From Micromonospora aurantiaca ATCC 27029 (GTDB lineage: Bacteria > Actinomycetota > Actinomycetes > Mycobacteriales > Micromonosporaceae), in NCBI RefSeq assembly GCF_000145235.1, contig NC_014391.1, positions 6,682,501 through 6,746,500 of the forward strand: DNA of 64,000 nucleotides. Reading direction: 5' to 3'. Below are positions 1 through 7,455 of this stretch, in pieces (the stretch's first letter is position 1; every line of letters begins with the position of its first letter). Both the position numbers and the translations under genes were made by a program. The notes below the pieces were generated by a model. That model did no database searches. It saw nothing but the letters and a program-made list of their open reading frames with translations, and was not told the DNA's origin.

Positions 1-205
1 CGGCGTTTCGGCGGGCCTCGCCCGGACCGCGTCCTCGCAAGGCCGAAAGCCTCGGTCGGACCCGGTGCCAGCCCTGTTCGGTGCTCCCGGGCTTTCGTCC
101 CGTTTGCCCCGTTCCGCGCTGGCAGAGAGAAAGTTACGCGTCTGCGGGTTTGAACGTCAAATCGAGGGGTAGCGGCGCGCGTCACACCCGTCCACAGGCG
201 CCCGC
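1..205. other. leading stretch without a recognisable gene
   Basis: No ORF here has a convincing start, ribosome binding site or recognisable translation on either strand. Open frames through it are high-GC shadows. I see nothing else in it. Confidence 0.4.
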
Positions 206-260
206 GATCAAGGAGTTCGCGTCCCGATCAGCGTCCCCACCGGACACAAACTCCTTGATC
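206..260. repeat. 12-bp inverted repeat reaching into the stop of the SCO4848-like gene
   Basis: GATCAAGGAGTT at 206-217 is repeated in perfect inverse orientation at 249-260, with 31 bases between. The right arm overlaps the TGA (261-259 on the minus strand) of the membrane protein gene. It lies just downstream of that gene and could form a hairpin in its transcript, but the spacer is long for a terminator and there is no U tract. It may instead be a dispersed palindromic repeat of this genus (inference). Confidence 0.6.
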
Positions 261-540
261 ACCGGGGCGACGGCGGGGCGGAGGGCGAGGAGGGAGACGG
301 GCGGCGGGCGGCCCGGTAGGCGCGGATGCCCAGGACTCCCACAGTCGTGCCGATGGCCAGGGAGGCGGCGATCAGCAGGGCGTGCACCCACAGGAAGCCG
401 GTCGGGCTGCCCTCGCCGACGACGCCGGCCGACCAGGCGCGCTCGTCGTTCCAGATGGCGACCGCGAACCTCGGCCAGATCGCCCACGTCCAGACGCCGA
501 CGGCGACCAGGAACAGCGACCAACCACGTGACAGGACCAT
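259..540 (-). CDS. SCO4848-like conserved small membrane protein
   Basis: A 93-residue protein starting MVLSRGW, with two predicted membrane helices: about residues 4-22 (VLSRGWSLFLVAVGVWTW) and about 50-72 (VHALLIAASLAIGTTVGVLG), followed by a short basic tail. The length, the two helices and the conserved W and FLWVH-type motif match the SCO4848 family, which is widespread in actinobacteria and of unknown function. The start chosen is the ATG at 540; the longer reading frame upstream has no family similarity. It is divergent from the PRC-barrel gene. The membrane location is predicted and the role is unknown. Confidence 0.75.
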   Translation of the reverse strand: MVLSRGWSLFLVAVGVWTWAIWPRFAVAIWNDERAWSAGVVGEGSPTGFLWVHALLIAASLAIGTTVGVLGIRAYRAARRPSPSSPSAPPSPR

Positions 541-661
541 GGTCGGCCAGTATGCCAGCGCGCCGTCCGCCCAGGTCAGGCCAGCGGTCGGCGCAGCAGG
601 CGTTTCCGTTCCCGCCGCCGGGGCACTGTTCTGTCGAGCCGATTCGACGGAGGTGCCACCG

Positions 662-1105
662 ATGCAGCCGTTCAACCCGTGGACCTGGCGGGATCCGTCC
701 GCCCTGGCCGGAGGGTACGACCAGACCCGGCCCGGAGACGTGCCGGAACAGCGCGCCGGCGAGGCGGACGACGGCCTGGACGCCCCCAGCCCGGGTACGC
801 CGATCGACCTCACCGGCTACCGGGTGGAGGCAACGGACGGGCGGATCGGCTCCATCGACGAGGCGAGCGAGGACGCGGACGCGCGGTACCTGGTGGTGGA
901 CACCGGTCCGTGGATCTTCGGCAAGAAGGTGCTGCTGCCGGCCGGCACGGTGGCGCAGGTCGACCACCTGGACCGCGTCGTGCACGTGGACCGCACCCGG
1001 GAGCAGGTGAAGGAGTCGCCGGCGTTCGACAGGGACCACTTCGCGCACCCCGAGTACCGGGATCGGGTCGGCAGCTACTACACGGAGAGCTATCGACAGC
1101 AGTAA
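662..1105 (+). CDS. PRC-barrel domain-containing protein
   Basis: A 147-residue soluble protein. Residues about 42-100 contain a PRC-barrel-like beta-barrel: GYRVEATDGRIGSIDEA, then a V-D-TGPWIFGKKVLLPAG segment ending in a V-V-H-V-D-R strand. An acidic N-terminal extension and a Tyr-rich tail follow the pattern of actinobacterial stress PRC-barrel proteins. ATG 662 has an upstream GGAGG (649-653); the frame continues upstream but with non-family sequence. In Streptomyces such proteins often belong to general stress regulons; the upstream stretch has only a weak resemblance to a SigB-type promoter, so regulation is unproven. The ligand is unknown. Confidence 0.75.
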   Translation: MQPFNPWTWRDPSALAGGYDQTRPGDVPEQRAGEADDGLDAPSPGTPIDLTGYRVEATDGRIGSIDEASEDADARYLVVDTGPWIFGKKVLLPAGTVAQVDHLDRVVHVDRTREQVKESPAFDRDHFAHPEYRDRVGSYYTESYRQQ

Positions 1106-1375
1106 GCGCGGCAGGAGGCAGCGGCGCAGGCCGGTGAACGGTTACCGTGTCAGTCATGGTCCGGCCGCGCAGCTGCCTCCCGGAGACCCGCAGCGGTCTC
1201 CCGGGCCACGCTGTCGACGGCCGGGAGCAGATCCTCGACGTACTCCGTGCCGGCGGACTCCGTTTCCGCGCCGGCGGGCGATGGCGGCGCTCGTTCTGAC
1301 GAGCCCGCTCCACCGACCTGGGTGACACCCGGGTCGCGTCTCCCCGCCAGCGAACGGCACGAAAGGCGTACGACC
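1106..1375. other. intergenic stretch before trpS with a possible minus-strand mini-ORF
   Basis: No plus-strand gene is visible. On the minus strand about 1150-1290 reads as a plausible short acidic segment (EYVEDLLPAVDSVARETAAG...) ending in TGA at 1150, but I find no start codon with a ribosome binding site. It could be a gene remnant or a very short gene. No T-box or Trp-rich leader peptide was found before trpS. Confidence 0.3.
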
Positions 1376-2434
1376 ATGTCCTCTGCACGCATGCTCACCG
1401 GTGACCGCCCGACCGGGCGGCTGCACCTCGGCCACTACGTGGGCAGCATCGCCAACCGGGTGCGGCTGCACCAGCGCTACGAGAGCTTCTTCATCATCGC
1501 CGACCTGCACATGCTCACCACCCGCAACAGCCGCGCGGACATCGAGCAGGTCGCCCACAACGCCCGCGAGATGGTCACCGACATCCTCGCCGCCGGGGTG
1601 GAGCCGGAACGGGCGACGTTCTACCTCCAGTCCGCGATCCCCGAGGTCGGCGACCTGAACACGCTGTTCCAGAACCTCATCACTGTGCCCCGGCTGGAAC
1701 GGGTGCCGTCGTTGAAGGAGATGACCCGGGACGCCGGCAAGGACGAGATGCCGTACGGCCTGCTCGGCTACCCGGTGCTCCAGGCCGCCGACATCCTCTG
1801 CGTCAAGGGCCAGGTCGTGCCGGTCGGAAAGGACAACGCCGCGCACGTCGAGGTGACCCGGGAGATCGCCCGCCGGTTCAACCACCTCTACGGCGAGGTC
1901 TTCCCGGTGCCCGACATGCTCATGTCGGAGACGCCCACGCTGGTCGGGACGGACGGCGCCGGGAAGATGAGCAAGAGCAAGGGGAACGCGATCGCGCTCT
2001 CCGACGACGCGGCGACGGTGCGCCGCAAGGTGATGGGGATGTACACCGACCCGAATCGGGTCCGCGCCGACGTGCCCGGCACCGTCGAGGGGAACCCGGT
2101 CTTCGAGTACCACGACATCTTCAATCCGGACCGGGCGCAGGTGGCCGACCTCAAGGCCCGCTACCGGGCCGGCCGGGTCGGTGATGTGGAGGTCAAGGAG
2201 GCGCTGGCGACGGCGCTCAACCGGTTCCTGGACCCGATCCGGGAGCGCCGGGCCCGCTTCGAGGCGCAGCCCGGCCTGGTCGACGAGCTGATCGTCACCG
2301 GCACTGAGCGGACCCGCGAGCAGGTGCGCCGCACGCTCGTCGAGGTCCGCCGGGCGATGGGCCTGAGCAGCGCGTACACCCAGGTGCGGCGCAGGGCCGA
2401 GCGCTACCGCAAGGCCGTCGCCACCTCGGCCTGA
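1376..2434 (+). CDS. trpS: tryptophan--tRNA ligase
   Basis: Cytosolic class I aminoacyl-tRNA synthetase charging tRNA-Trp with tryptophan (352 residues, normal bacterial length). The HIGH-type signature is PTGRLHLGHYVGS (H17-L-G-H20) and the KMSKS loop is intact as GKMSKSKGNA (K197-S201). The ATG at 1376 is chosen because family homology begins there (MLTGDRPTG) and a GAAAGG sequence precedes it; the frame stays open for 129 bases upstream with no similarity. The gene stands alone and ends in a strong hairpin. Streptomycetes often have two TrpRS forms, one antibiotic-resistant; the sequence alone does not tell me which this is. Confidence 0.95.
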   Translation: MSSARMLTGDRPTGRLHLGHYVGSIANRVRLHQRYESFFIIADLHMLTTRNSRADIEQVAHNAREMVTDILAAGVEPERATFYLQSAIPEVGDLNTLFQNLITVPRLERVPSLKEMTRDAGKDEMPYGLLGYPVLQAADILCVKGQVVPVGKDNAAHVEVTREIARRFNHLYGEVFPVPDMLMSETPTLVGTDGAGKMSKSKGNAIALSDDAATVRRKVMGMYTDPNRVRADVPGTVEGNPVFEYHDIFNPDRAQVADLKARYRAGRVGDVEVKEALATALNRFLDPIRERRARFEAQPGLVDELIVTGTERTREQVRRTLVEVRRAMGLSSAYTQVRRRAERYRKAVATSA

Positions 2435-2440
2435 CCACGA

Positions 2441-2480
2441 GCCGGTCCGGGGTACGCGCTTGCGCCGACCCCGGACCGGC
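2441..2480 (+). terminator. trpS terminator hairpin
   Basis: Perfect 12-bp stem: GCCGGTCCGGGG at 2441-2452 pairs with CCCCGGACCGGC at 2469-2480, with a 16-base loop. It starts 6 bases after the trpS stop. There is no U tract, which is usual for actinobacterial terminators. Confidence 0.8.
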
Positions 2481-2490
2481 CGGTTACGCT
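2460..2490 (+). promoter_or_regulatory. candidate promoter of the argS leader transcript
   Basis: TTGCGC (2460-2465) and TACGCT (2485-2490) are separated by 19 bases. If the -10 is right, transcription would start at or next to the A of the leader-peptide ATG at 2497, making the leader peptide leaderless, as is common for actinobacterial attenuators. The -35 lies inside the trpS terminator loop. This is a candidate by eye only. Confidence 0.4.
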
Positions 2491-2496
2491 GCCGAC

Positions 2497-2586
2497 ATGG
2501 CCAGCTCGCACGCGTACCCGATGACGTCCTCCGACGTCCGGCTCGGCGCGCTGCGACGCCGGCGGTCCCGCGACCGCCTGCGCTGA
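2497..2586 (+). CDS. putative arginine-rich leader peptide of argS
   Basis: A 29-codon ORF beginning MASSHAYPMTSSDV and ending LRRRRSRDRLR before TGA. Eight arginines occur in the last 15 codons, seven of them in the last 10. It lies 119 bases upstream of argS and is followed by a perfect hairpin. Arg codons run directly over the first arm of a second hairpin (2561-2578), the arrangement expected for ribosome-mediated attenuation, in which stalling on Arg codons reports uncharged tRNA-Arg. No ribosome binding site is seen, but a -10-like hexamer 6 bases upstream would make it leaderless. The coding and regulatory role is inferred from layout; chance is possible because Arg codons are common in high-GC DNA. 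Confidence 0.5.
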   Translation: MASSHAYPMTSSDVRLGALRRRRSRDRLR

Positions 2587-2626
2587 GCCTTCCCCTCCTG
2601 CGACCGGCGGATCGAGCCGCCGGTCG
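2561..2626 (+). promoter_or_regulatory. putative attenuator hairpins between leader peptide and argS
   Basis: Two stems: GGCGGTC (2561-2567) with GACCGCC (2572-2578), inside the Arg-codon run; and CGACCGGCGG (2601-2610) with CCGCCGGTCG (2617-2626), 10 bp perfect with a 6-base loop, terminator-like. CCGCC (2574-2578) can also pair with GGCGG (2606-2610), which would open the second hairpin, so an antiterminator is conceivable when a ribosome stalls on the Arg codons. The model is inferred. Confidence 0.5.
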
Positions 2627-2705
2627 TCATCGATCGTCCTCGCTCCGCCGCCGCGTTCCCGTCAGGTGATCCGCGCGGCGGATCCACAGCGAGATCGGCG
2701 TACTC

Positions 2706-4424
2706 ATGGATCTTGAAAGGTTGCTCACCGACCGGCTGGCGCCGGCGTTCGCGGCGGTGGCCGGCGTGCCGGTGGACCCGGCCGTGCGGCGCTCGCAGCA
2801 CGCGGACTTCCAGTCCGACGCGGCGTTGGGCCTGGCCCGGCGGCTCGGCCGGCCGCCGCGGGAGATCGCCGCGGAGGTACGGGAGCGCGCCGCGCTGGCC
2901 GACGTCTGCGCGGCGGTCGAGGTGTCCGGTCCGGGTTTCCTGAACCTGACGGTGGCCGGGCACGCGCTCGGCGGGCTGGTGTCCGCGCTGGCCGCCGACC
3001 CGCGGCTCGGCGTGCCAGTGGTGGCCGAGCCGGAGACGGTGGTGGTCGACTACTCGGGGCCGAACGTGGCGAAGGAGATGCACGTCGGGCACCTGCGGTC
3101 GACTGTGATCGGGGACGCGGCGGCGCGGACGCTGGAGTGGCTCGGGCACCGGGTGCTGCGCGCCAACCACCTCGGTGACTGGGGCACACCGTTCGGCATG
3201 CTGATCGAGCACCTGCTCGACCTGGGCGAGGCCGGTGCGGCGCAGGAGCTGTCCATGGGTGACCTGGACGGGTTCTACAAGGCGGCGCGGGAGAAGTTCG
3301 ACGACGACGAGGCGTTCCGGGAGCGGTCGCGGCAGCGGGTGGTGGCGTTGCAGGGCGGTGACCCGGCGACGCTGCGGCTGTGGCGGTTGCTGGTGACCCA
3401 GTCGGAGGGCTACTTCCTGACCGTGTACGACCTGCTCGACGTGACCCTGACCGGCGACGACTTCCGGGGCGAGAGCAGCTACCACGACCAGCTCGCGCCG
3501 ACTGTCGAGGAGTTGGACCGGCTCGGGCTGCTGCGGCGCAGCGACGGCGCGGACTGCGTGTTCCCGCCCGGGTCGGTGGGCCGTGACGGCGAGCCGTTGC
3601 CGCTGATCGTGCGCAAGTCCGACGGCGGGTACGGCTACCCGGCCACCGATCTGGCCGCGCTGCGGCACCGGACCGGCGCGCTCGGCGCGACCCGGCTGCT
3701 CTACGTGGTCGGGCTTCCGCAGCGGCGGCACTTCGAGATGGTGTTCGCGGTCGCCGCGCAGGCCGGCTGGCTCACCGCACCGGCGCGGGCCGAGCACGTC
3801 GGGTTCGGCTCGATCCTCGGCCCGGACGGGCGGATGCTGCGCAGCCGGGCCGGCGGGTCGGTGAAGCTGGCCGGGCTGCTCACCGAGGCGGTCCAGCGGG
3901 CCACCGCGCTGGCCCGGGAGCGCAATCCGGAGCTGGGCGAGTCGGAGGCCGCCGAGGTGGGGCGCGCGGTGGGCGTCGGCGCGATCAAGTACGCCGACCT
4001 GTCCGGGGACCGGCACAAGGACTACGTGCTGGACTGGGAGCGGATGCTGTCGCTGGACGGGAACACCGCGCCGTACCTCCAGTACGCGTACTCCCGGGTC
4101 CGGTCGATCTTCCGGCGGGCCGGCGCGGCGGCGCGGCCGGACGCGGAGGTCTCGCTCGCCGAGCCGGCCGAGCGGGCGCTCGCCATGGAGCTGGTCGGCT
4201 TCGCCGCGGTGGTCGAGGAGGTGGCGGGTGGGTTGGAGTTCCACCGGCTGACCGCCTACCTGCACCGGCTGGCGGTCGCGTTCAGCGCGTTCTACGAGCG
4301 CTGCCCGGTGCTGCGGGCCGAGGGGCCAGTGCGGGAGAGCCGGCTCGTGTTGTGCGACCTGACCGGGCGGGTGCTGCGGCAGGGCCTGAACCTGCTCGGC
4401 ATCCGTACCCCGGAACGGCTGTGA
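2706..4424 (+). CDS. argS: arginine--tRNA ligase
   Basis: Cytosolic class I synthetase charging tRNA-Arg with arginine (572 residues). N-terminal Add1-type tRNA D-loop recognition domain to about residue 95, then the catalytic core with the HIGH motif KEMHVGHLRST (H126-V-G-H129), the Arg-site HLGDWGTPFGM, and a C-terminal all-alpha DALR anticodon-binding domain (about 450-572, ending in LLGIRTPERL). It lacks a canonical KMSKS, showing GRMLRSRAG instead, as is normal for many ArgRS. It is preceded by a possible attenuator with an Arg-rich leader peptide, suggesting control by tRNA-Arg charging. Start ATG 2706; the spacer up to the leader stop is 119 bases. Confidence 0.96.
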   Translation: MDLERLLTDRLAPAFAAVAGVPVDPAVRRSQHADFQSDAALGLARRLGRPPREIAAEVRERAALADVCAAVEVSGPGFLNLTVAGHALGGLVSALAADPRLGVPVVAEPETVVVDYSGPNVAKEMHVGHLRSTVIGDAAARTLEWLGHRVLRANHLGDWGTPFGMLIEHLLDLGEAGAAQELSMGDLDGFYKAAREKFDDDEAFRERSRQRVVALQGGDPATLRLWRLLVTQSEGYFLTVYDLLDVTLTGDDFRGESSYHDQLAPTVEELDRLGLLRRSDGADCVFPPGSVGRDGEPLPLIVRKSDGGYGYPATDLAALRHRTGALGATRLLYVVGLPQRRHFEMVFAVAAQAGWLTAPARAEHVGFGSILGPDGRMLRSRAGGSVKLAGLLTEAVQRATALARERNPELGESEAAEVGRAVGVGAIKYADLSGDRHKDYVLDWERMLSLDGNTAPYLQYAYSRVRSIFRRAGAAARPDAEVSLAEPAERALAMELVGFAAVVEEVAGGLEFHRLTAYLHRLAVAFSAFYERCPVLRAEGPVRESRLVLCDLTGRVLRQGLNLLGIRTPERL

Positions 4425-4494
4425 GGCCGAGGGGTCACCGGCAATCCATGCAGCGGCTAGCGTGACGCATCGATCGAACGCAAGGGAGGCGACC

Positions 4495-5016
4495 ATGGCG
4501 GATCGGCGCGCGGTACTCGCACCGGGACAGGGCTACGACACCCGGGGACCGCTCTTCGTCTACATCGGGGAGGCGCTGCGCCGGCTCGGTTTCGAGGTGC
4601 ACGAGGTGACCTGGCGGTCGCTGGGCGAGCTGCGGCTCGACAGCGCGCCGGAGTGGGTCGCCGAGCAGCTGGATCCGGTTCTCGACGCCGGGGTGGATCT
4701 GCTCGTGGGCAAGTCGCTCGGCAGTTTCGCCGCGCCGCTCGCCGCCGACCGGGGCATCCCGGCGGTGTGGCTGACGCCGCTGCTGACCGACCCCGCGGTA
4801 CGGGAGCCGCTGGGCCGGGCCACCGCGCCATTCCTGCTGGCCGGCGGCACCGGCGACCGGTTCTGGGACGGTGCGGTGGCGCGCCGGCTGACCCCGTACG
4901 TGGTGGAGGTCGCCGACGCCGACCACTCGATGATGGTGCCCGGGCCGCTGGCGGCCTCGGCCGAGGCGCTCGGGCGGGTCTGCACGGCGGTGGAGGAGTT
5001 CGCCGCCGGCCGCTGA
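4495..5016 (+). CDS. small alpha/beta hydrolase-fold protein
   Basis: A 173-residue protein with a compact alpha/beta hydrolase core. The nucleophile elbow is LLVGKSLGSFAAP (G-K-S-L-G, Ser about residue 77) and a late His sits in DADHSMMVPG (about residue 143). An FLLAGGTGDRFWD strand-loop supplies acidic candidates. The size and motifs fit KANL3/Tex30-like or dienelactone-hydrolase-like small hydrolases; the substrate is unknown. ATG 4495 is preferred over an upstream ATG at 4462 because GGGAGG at 4484-4489 sits at the right distance. Predicted cytosolic. Confidence 0.75.
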   Translation: MADRRAVLAPGQGYDTRGPLFVYIGEALRRLGFEVHEVTWRSLGELRLDSAPEWVAEQLDPVLDAGVDLLVGKSLGSFAAPLAADRGIPAVWLTPLLTDPAVREPLGRATAPFLLAGGTGDRFWDGAVARRLTPYVVEVADADHSMMVPGPLAASAEALGRVCTAVEEFAAGR

Positions 5017-5020
5017 CGGG

Positions 5021-5128
5021 TCAGCGGCGACTCCGCCGCGTCCACACCACCGCCACCACTGCCGCGATGAGCGGCAGTAGGCAGCAGAGCGTCAGGACGA
5101 ACAGGTGCCACGGCTTGATCGCTCCCAT
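5021..5128 (-). CDS. 35-residue single-span membrane peptide
   Basis: A short ORF reading MGAIKPWHLFVLTLCCLLPL followed by IAAVVAVVWTRRSRR. One hydrophobic segment of about 22 residues is flanked by a Lys/Trp N-terminus and an Arg-rich C-terminus, the profile of small actinobacterial membrane peptides. Its stop is 4 bases from the end of the convergent hydrolase gene. Function unknown; coding status rests on the clean membrane profile and positive-inside tail. Confidence 0.55.
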   Translation of the reverse strand: MGAIKPWHLFVLTLCCLLPLIAAVVAVVWTRRSRR

Positions 5129-5161
5129 GGGGCGAACGATAGGCGTCGCTGTCCACAGCCG

Positions 5162-5455
5162 CTACGCGGAGGCTCGGGCGGCCTTGCCGTCCAGCCACAG
5201 CGTGTCGCTGTCGTCGCGGTGGGAGCCGGTGGAGCCGACGTGCTTGGCGCTGATCCTCGGCCCGTTCTTGATCACGTGAATCAGAGCCATCGCGTGTCCC
5301 CGGCCGAGGCCGTACTCGTCCTTCAGCCAGGCCACGATCACGCCCGCCTTGACGTCGGCCGCGTCGTAGCCGCGCTCCTTGGCCTCGTCGACCAGGACGC
5401 GCGGGGTCTTGCCGGTCTTGTCCTCGATCGCGTCGAGGTACGCCTGGAAGGACAT
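5162..5455 (-). CDS. DUF4287 domain-containing protein
   Basis: A 97-residue protein starting MSFQAYLDAIEDKTGKTPR, the N-terminal signature of DUF4287 proteins (short helical domain with a TGKTP motif), then a LKDEYGLGRGHAMALIHVIK segment typical of the family. Function unknown; homologues appear as stand-alone stress-related or nucleoid-linked small proteins. ATG 5455 is chosen since homology starts there; GAAGGG lies 8 bases upstream on the minus strand. It is transcribed away from the GH62 gene and separated from it by a strong terminator. Confidence 0.8.
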   Translation of the reverse strand: MSFQAYLDAIEDKTGKTPRVLVDEAKERGYDAADVKAGVIVAWLKDEYGLGRGHAMALIHVIKNGPRISAKHVGSTGSHRDDSDTLWLDGKAARASA

Positions 5456-5580
5456 CTGCCCAACCCTTCGCTCGGGAGGTGGTGACGACCTCCACACTCC
5501 CGGGCGGGACGGTGCCGATCAACGACTGACCGGGCCACCGTCGTTGCCTCCAGGGCAACGATCGCCGTCGGGCGAGAGGC

Positions 5581-5621
5581 CGGAGAGCCCGGCCCGCGTG
5601 GTCGCGGGGCCGGGCTCTCCG
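5581..5621 (-). terminator. terminator of the GH62 gene
   Basis: Perfect 15-bp stem, CGGAGAGCCCGGCCC (5581-5595) with GGGCCGGGCTCTCCG (5607-5621), loop 11 bases. It lies 18 bases past the stop of the leftward glycosidase gene and upstream of the DUF4287 gene. Confidence 0.8.
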
Positions 5622-5638
5622 GATCTCGGGGTACGCGC

Positions 5639-7180
5639 TCAGCGCTGGAGGGTGAGTAGTCCGGGTCGGTAGGGCAGGAGGCCGTAGTCGCCGCCGGAGT
5701 TGGGGGAGCGGCCTTGGTAGAGCAGTTGGAGGTTGCAGGGGTCGACGGTGAAGGTCTGGTCGGCGGTGGTGCGGATGAGTTCGCCGTGGCTGATGTCGTT
5801 GGTCCAGGTGGCGCCGCTGTTGGCCTTGCCGGCGAACGGGTTGGACTCGGTGGCCGCCTGCGGCGTCCACGCCCCGTTGAGGCTGGTGGCGGTGAAGGAG
5901 CGGAAGTAGCGGCCCTGGGAGCCGATCGCCTCGACGATCATCAGGTAGCGGGTCTGGCCCTGGAGCTTGTAGACCTGCACGGCTTCGAACAGGTTGTTCG
6001 TCGAGTCCGACATGATGGTGGTGTAGGTGGAGCCGAAGCTGCCGGGGAAGTTGCCCAGGGGCATGCTGGAGCGGTAGATCTTGCCGTTGTCACCGGCGAA
6101 GAACAGGTACATGTTCTGGTCGTCGGCGATCAGGGTCTGGTCGATCGGGCCGGTGCCGGAACCGGAGATGCTGCCGGTGAACAGCGGCTGCGCCGACGAC
6201 CACCCGTTCGGGTTCGTCGGGTCGTTCGAGGTGCGGTAGGAGAACGCGGTCGGTCCCCACTGGTAGGCCAGCACCCAGATGTTGCGCGGCGCGAAGTAGA
6301 ACAACGTCGGCGCCACAGTCCCCGACGACATCGCGTTCTGCGACGCGGAGGCCATCTGCGACCAGTTCGAGAACAGGCCGAAGTTCATCGACCCCCACGA
6401 CGAGCCGGTGTCGTGCGTCGTCGCGTACACCAGATGCTGCCCGTTGTACGGCACCACAGTGAAGTCCTTCAACGACACCCAGCCCGAGCGCGGCTGCGCC
6501 AACGCGCCCGTCGACGACCACCGGTACGACGACGGCAGGTTGCACGTGCCACCCGGCGGCGGGGTCGTCGGAGGCGGCGTGGTGGGGTTGCCGCCGCCAC
6601 CGTCCACCCGTACGAGCTGCCACTGCTGGTTGGCGCCGTTCCAGTCGTCGTACTGGACGATGTTTCCGCCGTCGGCGGTCGAGGCGCCCTGCACCTCCAC
6701 CACCTTGTTGCTGTGGCGGCTGATCAGCCGGACGTAGCCGCTGTCGGAGTCGGCCAGCCGGAACTGCTGGTTGGTCCCGTTGAGGTCGGACCACTGCACG
6801 ATGCTGCCGCCGTTGGCGGTCGACCAGTTGTAGACGTCGAGCACCTTGCCGGACAGCCGGGACTTCAGCCGGTAGTAGCCGCCGCCGGAGTCGACGAACT
6901 GCCACTGCTGCTGGTTGCCGTTGTTGCGCGACCACTGCACGATCCGCGCGCCGTCGTTGGTGGCCAGGTTGTAGACGTCGAGCGCCTTGCCGCTGTTGCG
7001 GTTCACAAGGACGTACCAGGCGTTCGTGTCGACGCTCGCGGCGGCGGCGGGCGCGGACACGACCGCCACGGCGCCGGCGCCGACGAGTACCGCGGCCGCA
7101 CCCGTCGCGACGACGCGCGGCAGCCATCCGCGCCGTCGTGGCGGCGACACAGTCGATGGGGACCTACCGAAAGCGAACAT
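5639..7180 (-). CDS. secreted GH62 alpha-L-arabinofuranosidase with ricin-type carbohydrate-binding domain
   Basis: Extracellular enzyme expected to remove arabinose side chains from arabinoxylan (513 residues). Order: Arg-rich signal peptide with a hydrophobic core and AAAA-S cleavage region (1 to about 48), ricin/CBM13-like beta-trefoil with three QxW repeats (QQWQF, QQFRL, QQWQL; about 52-194), Thr/Pro linker (about 198-211), then a GH62 five-bladed propeller (about 212-513) with YRWSSTGALAQPRSGWVSLKD, IDQTLIADDQNMYLFFAGD and EAVQVYKL. A GGAGGA sequence precedes the ATG. Two LacI-type operators lie 24-147 bases upstream, indicating sugar-responsive repression. The motif set is characteristic of GH62. 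Confidence 0.93.
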   Translation of the reverse strand: MFAFGRSPSTVSPPRRRGWLPRVVATGAAAVLVGAGAVAVVSAPAAAASVDTNAWYVLVNRNSGKALDVYNLATNDGARIVQWSRNNGNQQQWQFVDSGGGYYRLKSRLSGKVLDVYNWSTANGGSIVQWSDLNGTNQQFRLADSDSGYVRLISRHSNKVVEVQGASTADGGNIVQYDDWNGANQQWQLVRVDGGGGNPTTPPPTTPPPGGTCNLPSSYRWSSTGALAQPRSGWVSLKDFTVVPYNGQHLVYATTHDTGSSWGSMNFGLFSNWSQMASASQNAMSSGTVAPTLFYFAPRNIWVLAYQWGPTAFSYRTSNDPTNPNGWSSAQPLFTGSISGSGTGPIDQTLIADDQNMYLFFAGDNGKIYRSSMPLGNFPGSFGSTYTTIMSDSTNNLFEAVQVYKLQGQTRYLMIVEAIGSQGRYFRSFTATSLNGAWTPQAATESNPFAGKANSGATWTNDISHGELIRTTADQTFTVDPCNLQLLYQGRSPNSGGDYGLLPYRPGLLTLQR

Positions 7181-7203
7181 GTTCCTCCTTCAGATCAGAC
7201 ATG

Positions 7204-7219
7204 TTGTGAGCGCTAACAA
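7204..7219. promoter_or_regulatory. LacI-family operator 1 upstream of the GH62 gene
   Basis: TTGTGAGCGCTAACAA is a near-perfect 16-bp palindrome (two mismatched positions) with the AGCGCT core of LacI-family operators. It is 24 bases upstream of the GH62 start, well placed to block transcription. Confidence 0.7.
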
Positions 7220-7313
7220 TTCGTCGAAGCGCACTGATCCCACACCCGGCCTGCCACGTGGCCATCCGCGCCCGCCCGGTGAGCCGCCGAAGGCGCCGCC
7301 CTGTGCCATCGAC

Positions 7314-7327
7314 TGTGAGCGATAACA
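7314..7327. promoter_or_regulatory. LacI-family operator 2 upstream of the GH62 gene
   Basis: TGTGAGCGATAACA lies 109 bases from the equivalent position of operator 1. It shares 13 of 14 positions with that site. Paired sites suggest cooperative or looping repression by a LacI-family regulator not encoded in this window (inference). Confidence 0.6.
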
Positions 7328-7455
7328 CGTCGTTCGTCAAGTCGTAACAGTCGATGGACGACGGGCGCGTGACGCCGTGGGGCCATGTCAGCTTCTCGAC
7401 CCAGCACTACCGCCGCCCTCAGCGCGGCCCGACAGTGCACACGGCTGGAGGGGTG

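Noticed and set aside
2484..4496. Long minus-strand ORF opposite argS
   Set aside because: Arg/His/Pro/Gln-rich translation typical of the shadow frame of a high-GC gene; no start signal or family.
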